A stretch of DNA of 14,608 nucleotides from the NCBI GenBank assembly GCA_039936115.1, contig JBDTIZ010000092.1:1-14608 (forward strand). The letters are read 5' to 3'. Shown here piece by piece: positions 1 through 6,751 of the stretch. The translations under genes and the position numbers were made by a program. The notes under the pieces were generated by a model, which was not told the origin of the DNA, searched no databases, and saw only the letters and a program-made list of their open reading frames with translations. The DNA comes from DATIJJ01 sp039936115. Lineage in GTDB: Bacteria; Pseudomonadota; Gammaproteobacteria; DSM-16500. Numbering within the stretch: position 1 is the first letter of the stretch; each line of letters starts with the position of its first letter.

Positions 1-112
1 TATTTCATTAAATGAAGTAATAAGTAGATGGAATGAAATAAGGCAAGCACTCGCAGAAAGCTCAAGAAAAAGAAAGCCGCAGATTAGGTCTTACGGCTTT
101 TCCTTAGGTTAG
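1..112 (+). CDS. possible 3' end of an unidentified plus-strand gene
   Basis: One plus-strand frame (codons starting at base 2) is open from the window edge to a TAG at 110-112. It gives 36 residues of ordinary, charged composition, ending SYGFSLG. The other two plus frames and the minus frames close quickly. If real, this is the C-terminus of a gene that begins outside the window and converges on the cyclase gene. I do not recognise the protein. An open run of 36 codons can occur by chance, and a terminator-like hairpin at 72-101 overlaps it, so support is weak. Confidence 0.3.
   Translation, partial: ISLNEVISRWNEIRQALAESSRKRKPQIRSYGFSLG
72..101. terminator. terminator-like hairpin
   Basis: GAAAGCCG at 72-79 pairs with CGGCTTTT at 94-101 (seven Watson-Crick pairs plus a G-T), with a short inner AGA/TCT pairing in the loop. 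Read on the minus strand, the stem is followed by a T-rich run (CTTTCTTTTTCTT), so it could end transcripts coming from the cyclase gene, although it lies about 250 bp after that stop codon. On the plus strand the tail is TTTTCCTT. It overlaps the possible plus-strand reading frame at 1-112; both need not be real. Confidence 0.4.
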
Positions 113-119
113 CGCTTAT

Positions 120-309
120 GCGGACAAGCCGCGGTACGACAGCAGTGGAGAATGGCATTAAACGAGATTCGCAAGCCACCCACTTCTCGCTAGGTCTTTA
201 GATTTATTTGTAAATACTAATGGCACAAGAATGGCGGCTTAATTATTAAACGAAATGATTATCACCGCCGTCGTACCGTGGCTTGTCCGCGGTATCCAGT
301 CAATTTGGC
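120..309. repeat. family 1 palindromic repeat, degenerate copy
   Basis: The left arm 120-147 and right arm 263-290 are inverted repeats (25 of 28 positions match). The right side, 266-309, matches the other copy of the family (11835-11878) at 40 of 44 positions, including the outer flank TATCCAGTCAATTTGGC. The left arm has lost that outer flank. The 115-bp spacer is not recognisably related to the 44-bp spacer of the other copy. The element lies 46 bp after the cyclase stop codon on the minus strand. With the hairpin at 72-101 and the possible reading frame, it accounts for most of the otherwise gene-free stretch 1-354; I see nothing clear in 310-354. Confidence 0.8.
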
Positions 310-354
310 ATCTGTTTTGAGTTATCAGCTATAATCCGTTGGCATAAGAATATC

Positions 355-1056
355 TTACAACTTAGGCGTTAATCCAATCGCTCTCGCCACCGCTTCTGTT
401 CCATCTTGAGTTTTGATCGGCAAAATAATTGTATACGCACCCACAGGCGGAAGTAATTTACAGTGTGCGAGATTTTCAACGATATATTTTCCCGCACCCA
501 GAATAGCGTAATGCACAGGAAAATTAAGATCTAAACAATCCGGTGAAAGCGAATCAATTCCTAATCCCGCAATGCCACGCTCTAACAAAAGTTCTGCGCT
601 GTTTTTTGAAAAACCTGGAAAATGCATTTGCCCTGTATCATCCGGATTACGAAATTTTTTTGCATCATGCCAATACTGATCCCAACCGGTATAACCCACT
701 ACTAAACTTTTCGCTGAAATTTTTCCATGCTGTTTTTCAAAGGCATAAATATCATCGGGTGTAATATAATAATCAGCATGTGCACGCGCAGAAACATCAA
801 TGACGTAAACAGGTACAATCAAGTCATCCAGAGGAATATCAGCAGCGCTTTTTGCACCAGGAATAAAATGTGACGGCGCATCAATATGAGTTCCCGTGCC
901 CGCATTCATGTCGATTGATTGCACGCGACAAGCTTCTGGATAATCAACAATGACTTTATGATTAAATCCACAGTTACCACTCCAAGTTGGAGCAGAAGAA
1001 TTTAATGTGTGAGTCAAATCAATAAGGTTGTAGTCAGAAAAAAGTCCTGTTGACAT
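355..1056 (-). CDS. cyclase-family metal hydrolase (kynurenine formamidase-like)
   Basis: This 233-aa protein belongs to the cyclase/KynB-like family of metal-dependent amide and ester hydrolases. Family features seen: the N-terminal DLTHTL strand (residues 13-18), the metal motif GTHIDAPSH (55-63, ligands His57, Asp59, His63), GIDSLSPD (166-173), and the late PVHYAIL and VENL segments (around 180-196) that hold the conserved His and Glu. The family motif is HxGTHxDxPxH; here the first His is Gly53, which removes one expected metal ligand. The start follows the yjbQ stop by 4 bp, and its ribosome site (AAGGG) overlaps that stop codon, so the two genes are probably translated together. There is no signal peptide, so it is expected to be cytoplasmic. 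The substrate cannot be told from sequence; no other tryptophan-catabolism gene is in view, so I give no kynB symbol. Confidence 0.85.
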   Translation of the reverse strand: MSTGLFSDYNLIDLTHTLNSSAPTWSGNCGFNHKVIVDYPEACRVQSIDMNAGTGTHIDAPSHFIPGAKSAADIPLDDLIVPVYVIDVSARAHADYYITPDDIYAFEKQHGKISAKSLVVGYTGWDQYWHDAKKFRNPDDTGQMHFPGFSKNSAELLLERGIAGLGIDSLSPDCLDLNFPVHYAILGAGKYIVENLAHCKLLPPVGAYTIILPIKTQDGTEAVARAIGLTPKL

Positions 1057-1060
1057 AAAC

Positions 1061-1477
1061 TTACCCTTGTATCGTAACAGTCATATTACGTTGGTGTGAA
1101 TCCAATCGATGTTCCCAAACGAACACACCTTGCCATGTTCCCAAATTTAAACGCGTTTGTGATATAGGTATACTGATTGAATTGAGTGTCAAAATAGTTC
1201 TGACATGCGAAGACATATCATCAGGTCCTTCAGCAATATGCTTAAAAGATTTATCACCATCTGGCACGAGCCGACTGAAAAATACTTCAAGGTCTCTCTG
1301 CACATCACTATCTGTGTTTTCACAAATAATTAAAGAGGCGCTCGTATGATGCAAAAACACATTGCAAAGACCGGTTGTTATGTTTGCTTGCTTAACATAT
1401 TTTGCGAGGGAGTCAGTTACATTAACCATGCCTCTGCCGGGAGTTGTGATGCTAAAGGCAAACTGATGTGTAGTCAT
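1061..1477 (-). CDS. yjbQ: YjbQ family (UPF0047) protein
   Basis: A 138-aa protein spanning the whole YjbQ/UPF0047 fold, a small trimeric family. Conserved blocks present: FLHHTSASL (41-49), ENTD (53-56), the HxxEGPDDMxxH block (His80 to His91), GTWQG (113-117) and WEHR (121-124), which holds the last conserved acid and His. Members have been reported to have weak secondary thiamine-phosphate synthase activity, but the physiological role is unsettled. AGGAA lies 8 bp before the ATG. It is the first gene of a two-gene unit with the cyclase-family hydrolase. The repeat at 1496-1573 begins only 18 bp upstream, so any promoter lies within that repeat or before it, or the gene is read through from dedD. 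Confidence 0.93.
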   Translation of the reverse strand: MTTHQFAFSITTPGRGMVNVTDSLAKYVKQANITTGLCNVFLHHTSASLIICENTDSDVQRDLEVFFSRLVPDGDKSFKHIAEGPDDMSSHVRTILTLNSISIPISQTRLNLGTWQGVFVWEHRLDSHQRNMTVTIQG

Positions 1478-1495
1478 TTTTGTTCCTAGGCTTTA

Positions 1496-1573
1496 TAGGG
1501 ACGAACCTATGTGGCCTTGATATGCAAATATATCTCTTCGATAAAAAGGGCGAACACATAGGTTCGCCCCTAC
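1496..1573. repeat. family 2 GTAG-type REP pair, left unit shortened
   Basis: The right unit, 1548-1573, read on the minus strand is GTAG followed by a hairpin with an 8-bp stem (GGGCGAAC/GTTCGCCC) and a 6-nt loop. The left unit begins at 1496 and matches the start of the same sequence (17 of 18 positions over 1496-1513) but lacks the second half of the hairpin. The 34-nt spacer, 1514-1547, is recognisably related to the spacer of the copy at 12607-12696. It lies between dedD and yjbQ, 39 bp after the dedD stop. Confidence 0.85.
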
Positions 1574-1612
1574 TACAAAAGTGCAGCTGACCGTAGCTTC
1601 ATACAACTAAAA

Positions 1613-2614
1613 CTACAAACTCATAGGCTTAAACGGTATTACAATTCCTTGCATCTTCATGTCTTGTTGAACTTTATTGGACAATTTGACGGCTGACGCT
1701 TGCTTGAGCTCAGGTCCAATATAAACACGTGTGCTATTGTGACCCGTAGATGATTTTATTTCTCGCGTAAAAGCTTTATAGCCTGCAGCACGCAATTTAT
1801 TCGTCAAATTAGTAGCGTTGCTTTTTACAGTAAAGTTACCCATTTGGATCGCCCAACCCGGCGTTTTTAAATTATTATCTTTTGAACTTGCAGTAACCGG
1901 TGTTTTTACGAGCTTGGTTTTAGTATGTTTCATACGCATCACCGCTGTTTTTGCTTTAACAGGTTTAGCGGGTTGATTATCTATTTTTTGGGTATCCGTT
2001 GGTCGTGATAATTCGGTTGACGATGCAGTAAGCGCAGGCGCTGCTGGTTGTTGATCTGTAATTATGGCAGGTGGTGTTTGGCCAGTGTTGCTATCACTAT
2101 TTGTCGTAGCGATTTTTTCAACTGGGCTTTGTGTGATGACGATTGTATTAGCATCAGGTGTCGGGATGGCTGGTGAATTGGTTTGTGCCATTTGATCCGC
2201 TGGTTCTAAACTGGATGTTGTCGAAGGTGCTGCAGCAGTTGTAGGCATTGTGGTTGAATCTGCAGAAGGCTGAGTAGGAGGTGCGGCATTTAACATAGCA
2301 GGATTACTTGATTGCGCAGCAGCAGGTGCAGATGCTTGTGATGGCTGCATCGTATTGGCTTCTCCACTATCTGGCTGCTTAATTTCCGCAATCGTTGAAG
2401 GCTCAACTGCTTGATTAGCATTCACATCAGTACCATTATTTTGCTGGTTTGCAGATGCAACATTGGTTTGTTCTTCAGGAAAAGCAGGTGATTTTAAGTT
2501 GGATGCTTCATGTGACGGAAAATCGGATTTTCCAAAGAAGAGCGGCATTACAATTATCACAAGTGCAAGGACCACCAAGATCCCGATTATCCTTTGCGTT
2601 CTTTTCTTTTCCAT
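1613..2614 (-). CDS. dedD: DedD-like SPOR-domain inner-membrane protein
   Basis: A 333-aa protein with a short basic cytoplasmic tail (KKRTQR), one membrane segment at residues 9-27, a long periplasmic linker (about 30-245) rich in Pro, Thr, Ala, Ser and Gln, and a C-terminal SPOR domain (252-328, from PGWAIQMGNF to IPFKPM). SPOR domains bind denuded peptidoglycan at the division septum, and DedD assists cell constriction. The position 20 bp after accD matches the usual gammaproteobacterial neighbourhood. GAGGTG four bases before the ATG is a good ribosome site. The linker is longer than in E. coli DedD (about 220 aa in total) and low in complexity. folC, normally between accD and dedD, is absent, and so are cvpA and purF downstream. 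Confidence 0.88.
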   Translation of the reverse strand: MEKKRTQRIIGILVVLALVIIVMPLFFGKSDFPSHEASNLKSPAFPEEQTNVASANQQNNGTDVNANQAVEPSTIAEIKQPDSGEANTMQPSQASAPAAAQSSNPAMLNAAPPTQPSADSTTMPTTAAAPSTTSSLEPADQMAQTNSPAIPTPDANTIVITQSPVEKIATTNSDSNTGQTPPAIITDQQPAAPALTASSTELSRPTDTQKIDNQPAKPVKAKTAVMRMKHTKTKLVKTPVTASSKDNNLKTPGWAIQMGNFTVKSNATNLTNKLRAAGYKAFTREIKSSTGHNSTRVYIGPELKQASAVKLSNKVQQDMKMQGIVIPFKPMSL

Positions 2615-2634
2615 AATTCACCTCTAGGTTTATG

Positions 2635-3489
2635 TCATGAAGTTTTAGTTAATTTTGCCAAAATTCTCGAAATTATATCACGTAACTGATTGCGATTTAC
2701 TATCATATCAATCGCACCATGCTCAAGAAGAAATTCGCTGCGTTGAAAGCCTTCCGGTAATTTTTCACGAACTGTTTGTTCTATAACACGTGGCCCCGCA
2801 AAACCAATTAATGCTTTTGGTTCTGCTACAATCACATCACCCAGCATTGCAAGACTTGCTGATACACCACCCATCGTTGGATCAGTCAAGATCGAAATAT
2901 AAGGGATGCCTTGTTCTGCTAATATCGCTAACGCAGCACTGACTTTAGACATTTGCATCAAAGAGATCAAGGCTTCTTGCATTCGCGCACCGCCACTTGC
3001 TGAAAAACAGACAAATGGAATTTTATGTTCTAACGAAACATTCACACCTCGCACGAAACGTTCGCCAACAGCTGCTCCCATCGAACCGCCGATAAAACCA
3101 TATTCAAATGCGGCTGCTACTAATGGTAATCGATTCACTGTGCCCTGCAATACCACCATAGCTTCTTTTTCATTGGTTTCTTTTTGGGCGGTAGACAAAC
3201 GATCTTTATATTTTTTCAAATCTTTAAACTTGAGTTGATCCACTGGCAATACATCTGCGCCAATTTCATTTTGCATTCCTTCATCTAAAAAATATTCTAA
3301 GCGCTTTCGTGCAGAAATCCGCATATGATAATTGCACTTAGGACACACTTCCAGATTACGCTCCAGCTCAGAGCGGTATAAGATAGCATTACATTTGTCG
3401 CACTTAGACCATAAACCTTCCGGAACCCCTTTTTTGGTAATGGCGTCGGTTCGAATTCTTGAAGGTAATAACTTTTTAAGCCAGCTCAT
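2635..3489 (-). CDS. accD: acetyl-CoA carboxylase carboxyltransferase beta subunit
   Basis: AccD pairs with AccA to move the carboxyl group from biotin to acetyl-CoA, making malonyl-CoA for fatty acid synthesis. The 284-aa product starts MSWLKK as usual for the family. It carries the N-terminal four-cysteine zinc ribbon (Cys30, Cys33, Cys49, Cys52, within the conserved SELERNLEVCPKC stretch). The crotonase-like carboxyltransferase fold follows, with the GGARMQEA, MGGVSAS and GFAGPRVIEQT segments, in the normal order. It is slightly shorter than E. coli AccD (304 aa) because the C-terminal tail is short. A 121-bp gap separates it from truA upstream and may hold its own promoter; dedD follows 20 bp after the stop. 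Confidence 0.97.
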   Translation of the reverse strand: MSWLKKLLPSRIRTDAITKKGVPEGLWSKCDKCNAILYRSELERNLEVCPKCNYHMRISARKRLEYFLDEGMQNEIGADVLPVDQLKFKDLKKYKDRLSTAQKETNEKEAMVVLQGTVNRLPLVAAAFEYGFIGGSMGAAVGERFVRGVNVSLEHKIPFVCFSASGGARMQEALISLMQMSKVSAALAILAEQGIPYISILTDPTMGGVSASLAMLGDVIVAEPKALIGFAGPRVIEQTVREKLPEGFQRSEFLLEHGAIDMIVNRNQLRDIISRILAKLTKTS

Positions 3490-3522
3490 AGTATTGCTCT
3501 ATACGTAAAAATAAGTGGGGTA

Positions 3523-3551
3523 ATTATAGGGGTAAATGGGACAAAATTATA
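3523..3551 (-). promoter_or_regulatory. candidate accD promoter with two tandem TATAAT boxes
   Basis: In the truA–accD gap the minus strand carries two perfect TATAAT hexamers (3546-3551 and 3523-3528), each in the context CCCTATAATT and exactly 23 bp apart. Neither has a strong TTGACA-like box at the right distance. This is the only gap over 100 bp without a repeat element. Inference: accD is transcribed at least partly on its own. Confidence 0.4.
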
Positions 3552-3610
3552 GGGTTTTGCTGGGATAATAAGTAATAATTGCAGGGTGGATTAGACGCAT
3601 TTTGTATCTT

Positions 3611-4390
3611 TTATATAAACAAAAAATCACTCTCATGCAGAGGAAACTGATAAACCTCAGGATATCGTACCTGATAAAGATAAAGCCCATCAGGCGCCGC
3701 AGTAGCCGCAGCACAACGGCGATCTTTGGCAGCTAACACATCTAACATCCACTCCGGCGGCTGCTGGTGCTCACCAATTTGCATTAAAACGCCTGCAATA
3801 TTGCGTACCATGTGATGTAAAAAAGCATTAGCTTCAATTTCGATCATTACGTAATCACCTTGGCGAAATACTGTGATTGAACGCACTTTACGCTTAGTTG
3901 TTTTTGATTGGCATTCTGAAGAACGAAGCGAACTAAAATCATGTTCGCCCAATAAGTATTGACTAGCTCGCTGCATCCTTTCAACATCTAACGCACGATG
4001 ATGCCAGGTAACACGACCGGCTGAAATGGCAGAACGAATCGATCGGTTTAAGATGATATAGCGATAACATCGGGACACTGCAGAAAATCGTGCATGAAAT
4101 TCTGAATCGACTTCTTGCGCCCATTTAACAGCAACAGAGTGTGGAAGAAAAGTATTAGTGCCTAATGTCCAAGCACGTAAACCGCGCACAGCTTGTGTAT
4201 CAAAATGGACAACTTGACCGACAGCATGCACTTTTGCATCCGTTCGACCTGCACAAAAAACTTTAATAGGTTCGTTGGTAATTTTACTGAGCGCATCTTC
4301 AAGACAAACTTGCACTGAGGGTAAATTAATTTGTGACTGCCAACCAAAAAAATGATGACCGTTGTATTCAAGACCTAATGCAATACGCAT
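3611..4390 (-). CDS. truA: tRNA pseudouridine(38-40) synthase
   Basis: TruA converts uridines 38-40 of the tRNA anticodon arm to pseudouridine. The 259-aa product covers the family from the start (ALGLEYNGHHFFGWQSQ) to the usual C-terminal PDGLYLYQVRYP. The catalytic aspartate is Asp51 in AGRTDA. RCYRYIILN (around 107-115) and FLHHMVRNIAGVLMQIG (around 190-206) are the other conserved blocks. The canonical motif is GRTDAGVHA; here the Gly after DA is Lys53 (codon AAA), which is unusual. The gene overlaps the end of the FimV-like gene by 16 bp, and its ribosome site (GGGAAG) lies inside that gene, so translation is probably coupled. trpF, which often follows truA, is absent. Confidence 0.96.
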   Translation of the reverse strand: MRIALGLEYNGHHFFGWQSQINLPSVQVCLEDALSKITNEPIKVFCAGRTDAKVHAVGQVVHFDTQAVRGLRAWTLGTNTFLPHSVAVKWAQEVDSEFHARFSAVSRCYRYIILNRSIRSAISAGRVTWHHRALDVERMQRASQYLLGEHDFSSLRSSECQSKTTKRKVRSITVFRQGDYVMIEIEANAFLHHMVRNIAGVLMQIGEHQQPPEWMLDVLAAKDRRCAAATAAPDGLYLYQVRYPEVYQFPLHESDFLFI

Positions 4391-4734
4391 AACTGTTCTG
4401 CTTCCCGCTTTTGCAATACATCTCCGCGCAACATAACTTCTTTTAAAATTGGCATCGCAAGATCTTTTTTATCCATTTCAATCAATGCGCGCGCAAGATC
4501 TAGCTGCGTTGATATCACATCGTCTCCTGCAATCGCATCGATATCCTCGCTTGTTGCACCTGCCAGCATTTTTGTCTCTGCAGGAGGCGTTTTTCTAAAT
4601 TTTAAAATGAACAATACCAACAATAAAATACCGCTTACTATTAAACAACCTCGTGGAGACAATTGTTTATTTACAAATAATAACGCGGACTGCAGGTGAA
4701 CCAAAATAAATTGTTGATAGATTTCTAGCATCAT
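4375..4734 (-). CDS. short FimV-like membrane protein (FimV C-terminal domain only)
   Basis: A 119-aa protein with a membrane segment at 29-46 (LIVSGILLLVLFILKF), possibly a second hydrophobic stretch at 9-21, and a cytoplasmic tail. The tail ends in a FimV C-terminal domain (75-117: LDLARALIEM followed by an ILKEVMLRGD helix). Full FimV proteins have a periplasmic LysM domain and hundreds of residues; here only the anchor and the C-terminal domain remain. The position between asd and truA is the classical fimV location, which supports the assignment. FimV organises cell poles, type IV pili and type II secretion in other gammaproteobacteria; whether this short form does so is unknown. The asd stop (TAG) overlaps the ribosome site (AGGA). 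The second of two adjacent ATGs (4731) is better spaced from it than the first (4734). Confidence 0.8.
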   Translation of the reverse strand: MMLEIYQQFILVHLQSALLFVNKQLSPRGCLIVSGILLLVLFILKFRKTPPAETKMLAGATSEDIDAIAGDDVISTQLDLARALIEMDKKDLAMPILKEVMLRGDVLQKREAEQLCVLH

Positions 4735-4739
4735 TATTC

Positions 4740-5756
4740 CTATAAATATTTTTCTATTAATTTTTCCGCAATTTGTACCGCATTGAGTGCAGCGCCTTTG
4801 CGTAAATTATCTGCGACAACCCAGAGATTAAGGCCTTTTTTGTGTGAAATATCTTCACGCACTCGACCCACAAACACTTCGTCTTTCCCCGCAGCATCAT
4901 GTACCGGTGATGGATACTGATGCTTACCCGTCGCAAGTTTAATCCCTGGCGCATTGGCTAATAAATCTAATGCTTGCTGCATTGTTATTTTTTCTTTTGT
5001 TTCAATGTGCACAGCCGCTGAGTGTCCAAAAAAAACAGGCACTCTGACTGCTGTTGCATTGATTGCAATTTTTTTATCGTTTAAAATTTTATGTGTTTCC
5101 CAAACGATTTTCATCTCTTCACGGGTATAACCATTTTCTTGCATTTCATCGCAATGCGGTAACACATTAAATGCGATTTGTTGCGAATAAATTTTTGGCT
5201 TAACCGGTAAACCATTGAGTAATTGCGCGGTTTGTTCTGCCAATTCTGTCACTGCATCTTTACCCGTGCCAGAAACCGACTGATAAGTTGCAATATTAAT
5301 CCGAGCAATACCGACAGCATCATAAATCGGTTTTAAGGCGACCACGACTGGAATTGTGTTGCAATTTGGGCTTGCGATAATATTTTTTTTGCTAAATTTC
5401 TTAAGTGCTGCTTCATTCACTTCAGGCACGACCAAAGGAACATCATCGTCGTAACGAAAATGTGAACTTTTATCGATGACCACATTACCTAACGCGGCAG
5501 CTTTGGGAGCATATTCTTCAGAGACATCATTCCCTGCACAAAAAAAACAAATCTGTGTTTGACTAAAATCAAACTCAGCTAAATCTTCGACAAAATAAGG
5601 TTTACCTTTAAAATCTACGGTATCCCCCGCTGAGCGTTTGCTTGCGAGCAAAAAGATTTTATTCACAGGAAATTTGCGTTCTTCTAAAATCGATAATGTA
5701 GTGGATCCAACAATACCGGTTGCGCCAATTATTGCTATATTGTATGAAGTTGCCAT
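4740..5756 (-). CDS. asd: aspartate-semialdehyde dehydrogenase
   Basis: Asd makes aspartate semialdehyde from aspartyl phosphate with NADPH, the branch point to lysine/diaminopimelate, threonine and methionine. The 338-aa product shows the N-terminal nucleotide fold (GATGIVGS, 11-18), the catalytic Cys132 in SPNCNTIP, the QSVSGTGKDA stretch (159-168), a conserved Glu in the EEMKIVWET region (213-221), and RVPVFFGHS (238-246), which holds the substrate Arg and the catalytic His245. All the key residues I would expect are present. The ATG has a strong GAGGAG ribosome site five bases upstream. It heads the asd–fimV-like–truA cluster, with a 5-bp gap to the next gene and 82 bp from the dehalogenase-like gene before it. 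Confidence 0.96.
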   Translation of the reverse strand: MATSYNIAIIGATGIVGSTTLSILEERKFPVNKIFLLASKRSAGDTVDFKGKPYFVEDLAEFDFSQTQICFFCAGNDVSEEYAPKAAALGNVVIDKSSHFRYDDDVPLVVPEVNEAALKKFSKKNIIASPNCNTIPVVVALKPIYDAVGIARINIATYQSVSGTGKDAVTELAEQTAQLLNGLPVKPKIYSQQIAFNVLPHCDEMQENGYTREEMKIVWETHKILNDKKIAINATAVRVPVFFGHSAAVHIETKEKITMQQALDLLANAPGIKLATGKHQYPSPVHDAAGKDEVFVGRVREDISHKKGLNLWVVADNLRKGAALNAVQIAEKLIEKYL

Positions 5757-5838
5757 AGTAACTCCTCGATGATTTTTTTCTAATTTAACCTGTAATGCTT
5801 TTTGTAGAAGCGAACCCTTTTACACCGTCATTGCGATA

Positions 5839-6732
5839 TTAAACCGCCTGCTCAACCCCTTGCAGCCAAACACTAATCGTCTCACCCATCAGCTCAGGAT
5901 TACTTTCTTGCGCATAATGTAATTCTTCACCAATATCAGCAATTTCAAAATTAGATAAATGCTCTTTTGCCCACATAGCCGTAGCGATAGTCGTTATAAA
6001 ACCCGGCACGGTGTACAGCATTAATTTAGGTAAAGACGATTTAATTAATTTTTTCGAATATTCAGCAATTAACTTATTCACTTTACTTTGGCTATCACCA
6101 TGCGGCAAATCCTGCAAATATTGATTCAATGGCTTGCCCGACCCCTTTTGCTTAAAAGGCTCGAGATAATAACGCATTTCACCTTCAGACAAGCTACGCA
6201 TAATGCCTTGTGGCAATGTCTTTTCGATAAAATGAGCACCATTCATAATAAGATCATTAACATTTTCCTCACCTTGCCAAGATAAAATCTGTTCTTGATA
6301 AGGCAGCGAAAGATCCGATCCATTCATCGGTCGCAAATAAGCTTCATAAAAAGCTAAACCCTTACATTGATCTTCATGCCGCATTGCATAATCAAATCCG
6401 ACAATCGATCCCCAGCCATGCATGACGAGAGTGATTCGATCAAGTTTTAATGTTTCAATAAATTTATCTATATATTTGATATGATCAAATACAGAATATT
6501 CAATATCTGGTTTGTCTGATTTTCCAAAACCAATTAAATCAGGCGCAATACATCGACCTAAGCTCGCTAAATGTGGAATGACATTTCGCCATAAATACGA
6601 CGAGGTTGGAATGCCATGCAAGAATAAAATGGGATCGCCCGTACCTTCTTCGATGTAATGCATTTTAGAACCATAAACATCGACAAAATGAGAATCATAC
6701 GGAAAATCCGTTGAAATAATTTCCTGGGTCAT
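5839..6732 (-). CDS. haloalkane dehalogenase-like alpha/beta hydrolase lacking the nucleophile
   Basis: A 297-aa alpha/beta hydrolase whose whole length resembles DhaA/LinB haloalkane dehalogenases: FLHGIPTSSYLWR (37-49), PDLIGFGKSDKP (64-75), the nucleophile-elbow segment LVMHGWGSIVGF (102-113), GLAFYEAYLRP (125-135) and LHYAQESNPELMG (271-283). Residue numbers match Rhodococcus DhaA without gaps at the key positions, as I recall them: nucleophile Asp106, acid Glu130, base His272, halide binders Asn41 and Trp107. Here 130, 272 and 107 are kept, but 106 is Gly and 41 is Ile. Each change is one base from the expected codon (GGC against GAC, ATT against AAT). Dehalogenation by the known ester intermediate therefore looks impossible. 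It lies 19 bp after the glutamate dehydrogenase gene with its own AGGAAG site, so the two are probably co-transcribed. The frame is intact; the role is unknown. Confidence 0.88.
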   Translation of the reverse strand: MTQEIISTDFPYDSHFVDVYGSKMHYIEEGTGDPILFLHGIPTSSYLWRNVIPHLASLGRCIAPDLIGFGKSDKPDIEYSVFDHIKYIDKFIETLKLDRITLVMHGWGSIVGFDYAMRHEDQCKGLAFYEAYLRPMNGSDLSLPYQEQILSWQGEENVNDLIMNGAHFIEKTLPQGIMRSLSEGEMRYYLEPFKQKGSGKPLNQYLQDLPHGDSQSKVNKLIAEYSKKLIKSSLPKLMLYTVPGFITTIATAMWAKEHLSNFEIADIGEELHYAQESNPELMGETISVWLQGVEQAV

Positions 6733-6751
6733 TCAGTTCTTCCTTTTACTG

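Noticed and set aside
1..40. Perfect 9-bp inverted repeat TATTTCATT/AATGAAATA at the left edge.
   Set aside because: Very AT-rich, at the window boundary, and inside a possible reading frame; no element could be supported.
1613..2614. The low-complexity Pro/Thr/Ala/Ser/Gln linker as a sign of a secreted effector or surface repeat protein.
   Set aside because: An N-terminal anchor, a C-terminal SPOR domain and the accD neighbour make DedD the simpler reading; such linkers are normal in that family.
5804..5816. GTAGAAGCGAACC resembles the start of the family 2 REP unit (11 of 13 bases) between the dehalogenase-like gene and asd.
   Set aside because: No palindromic second half or partner unit follows, and so short a match can arise by chance.
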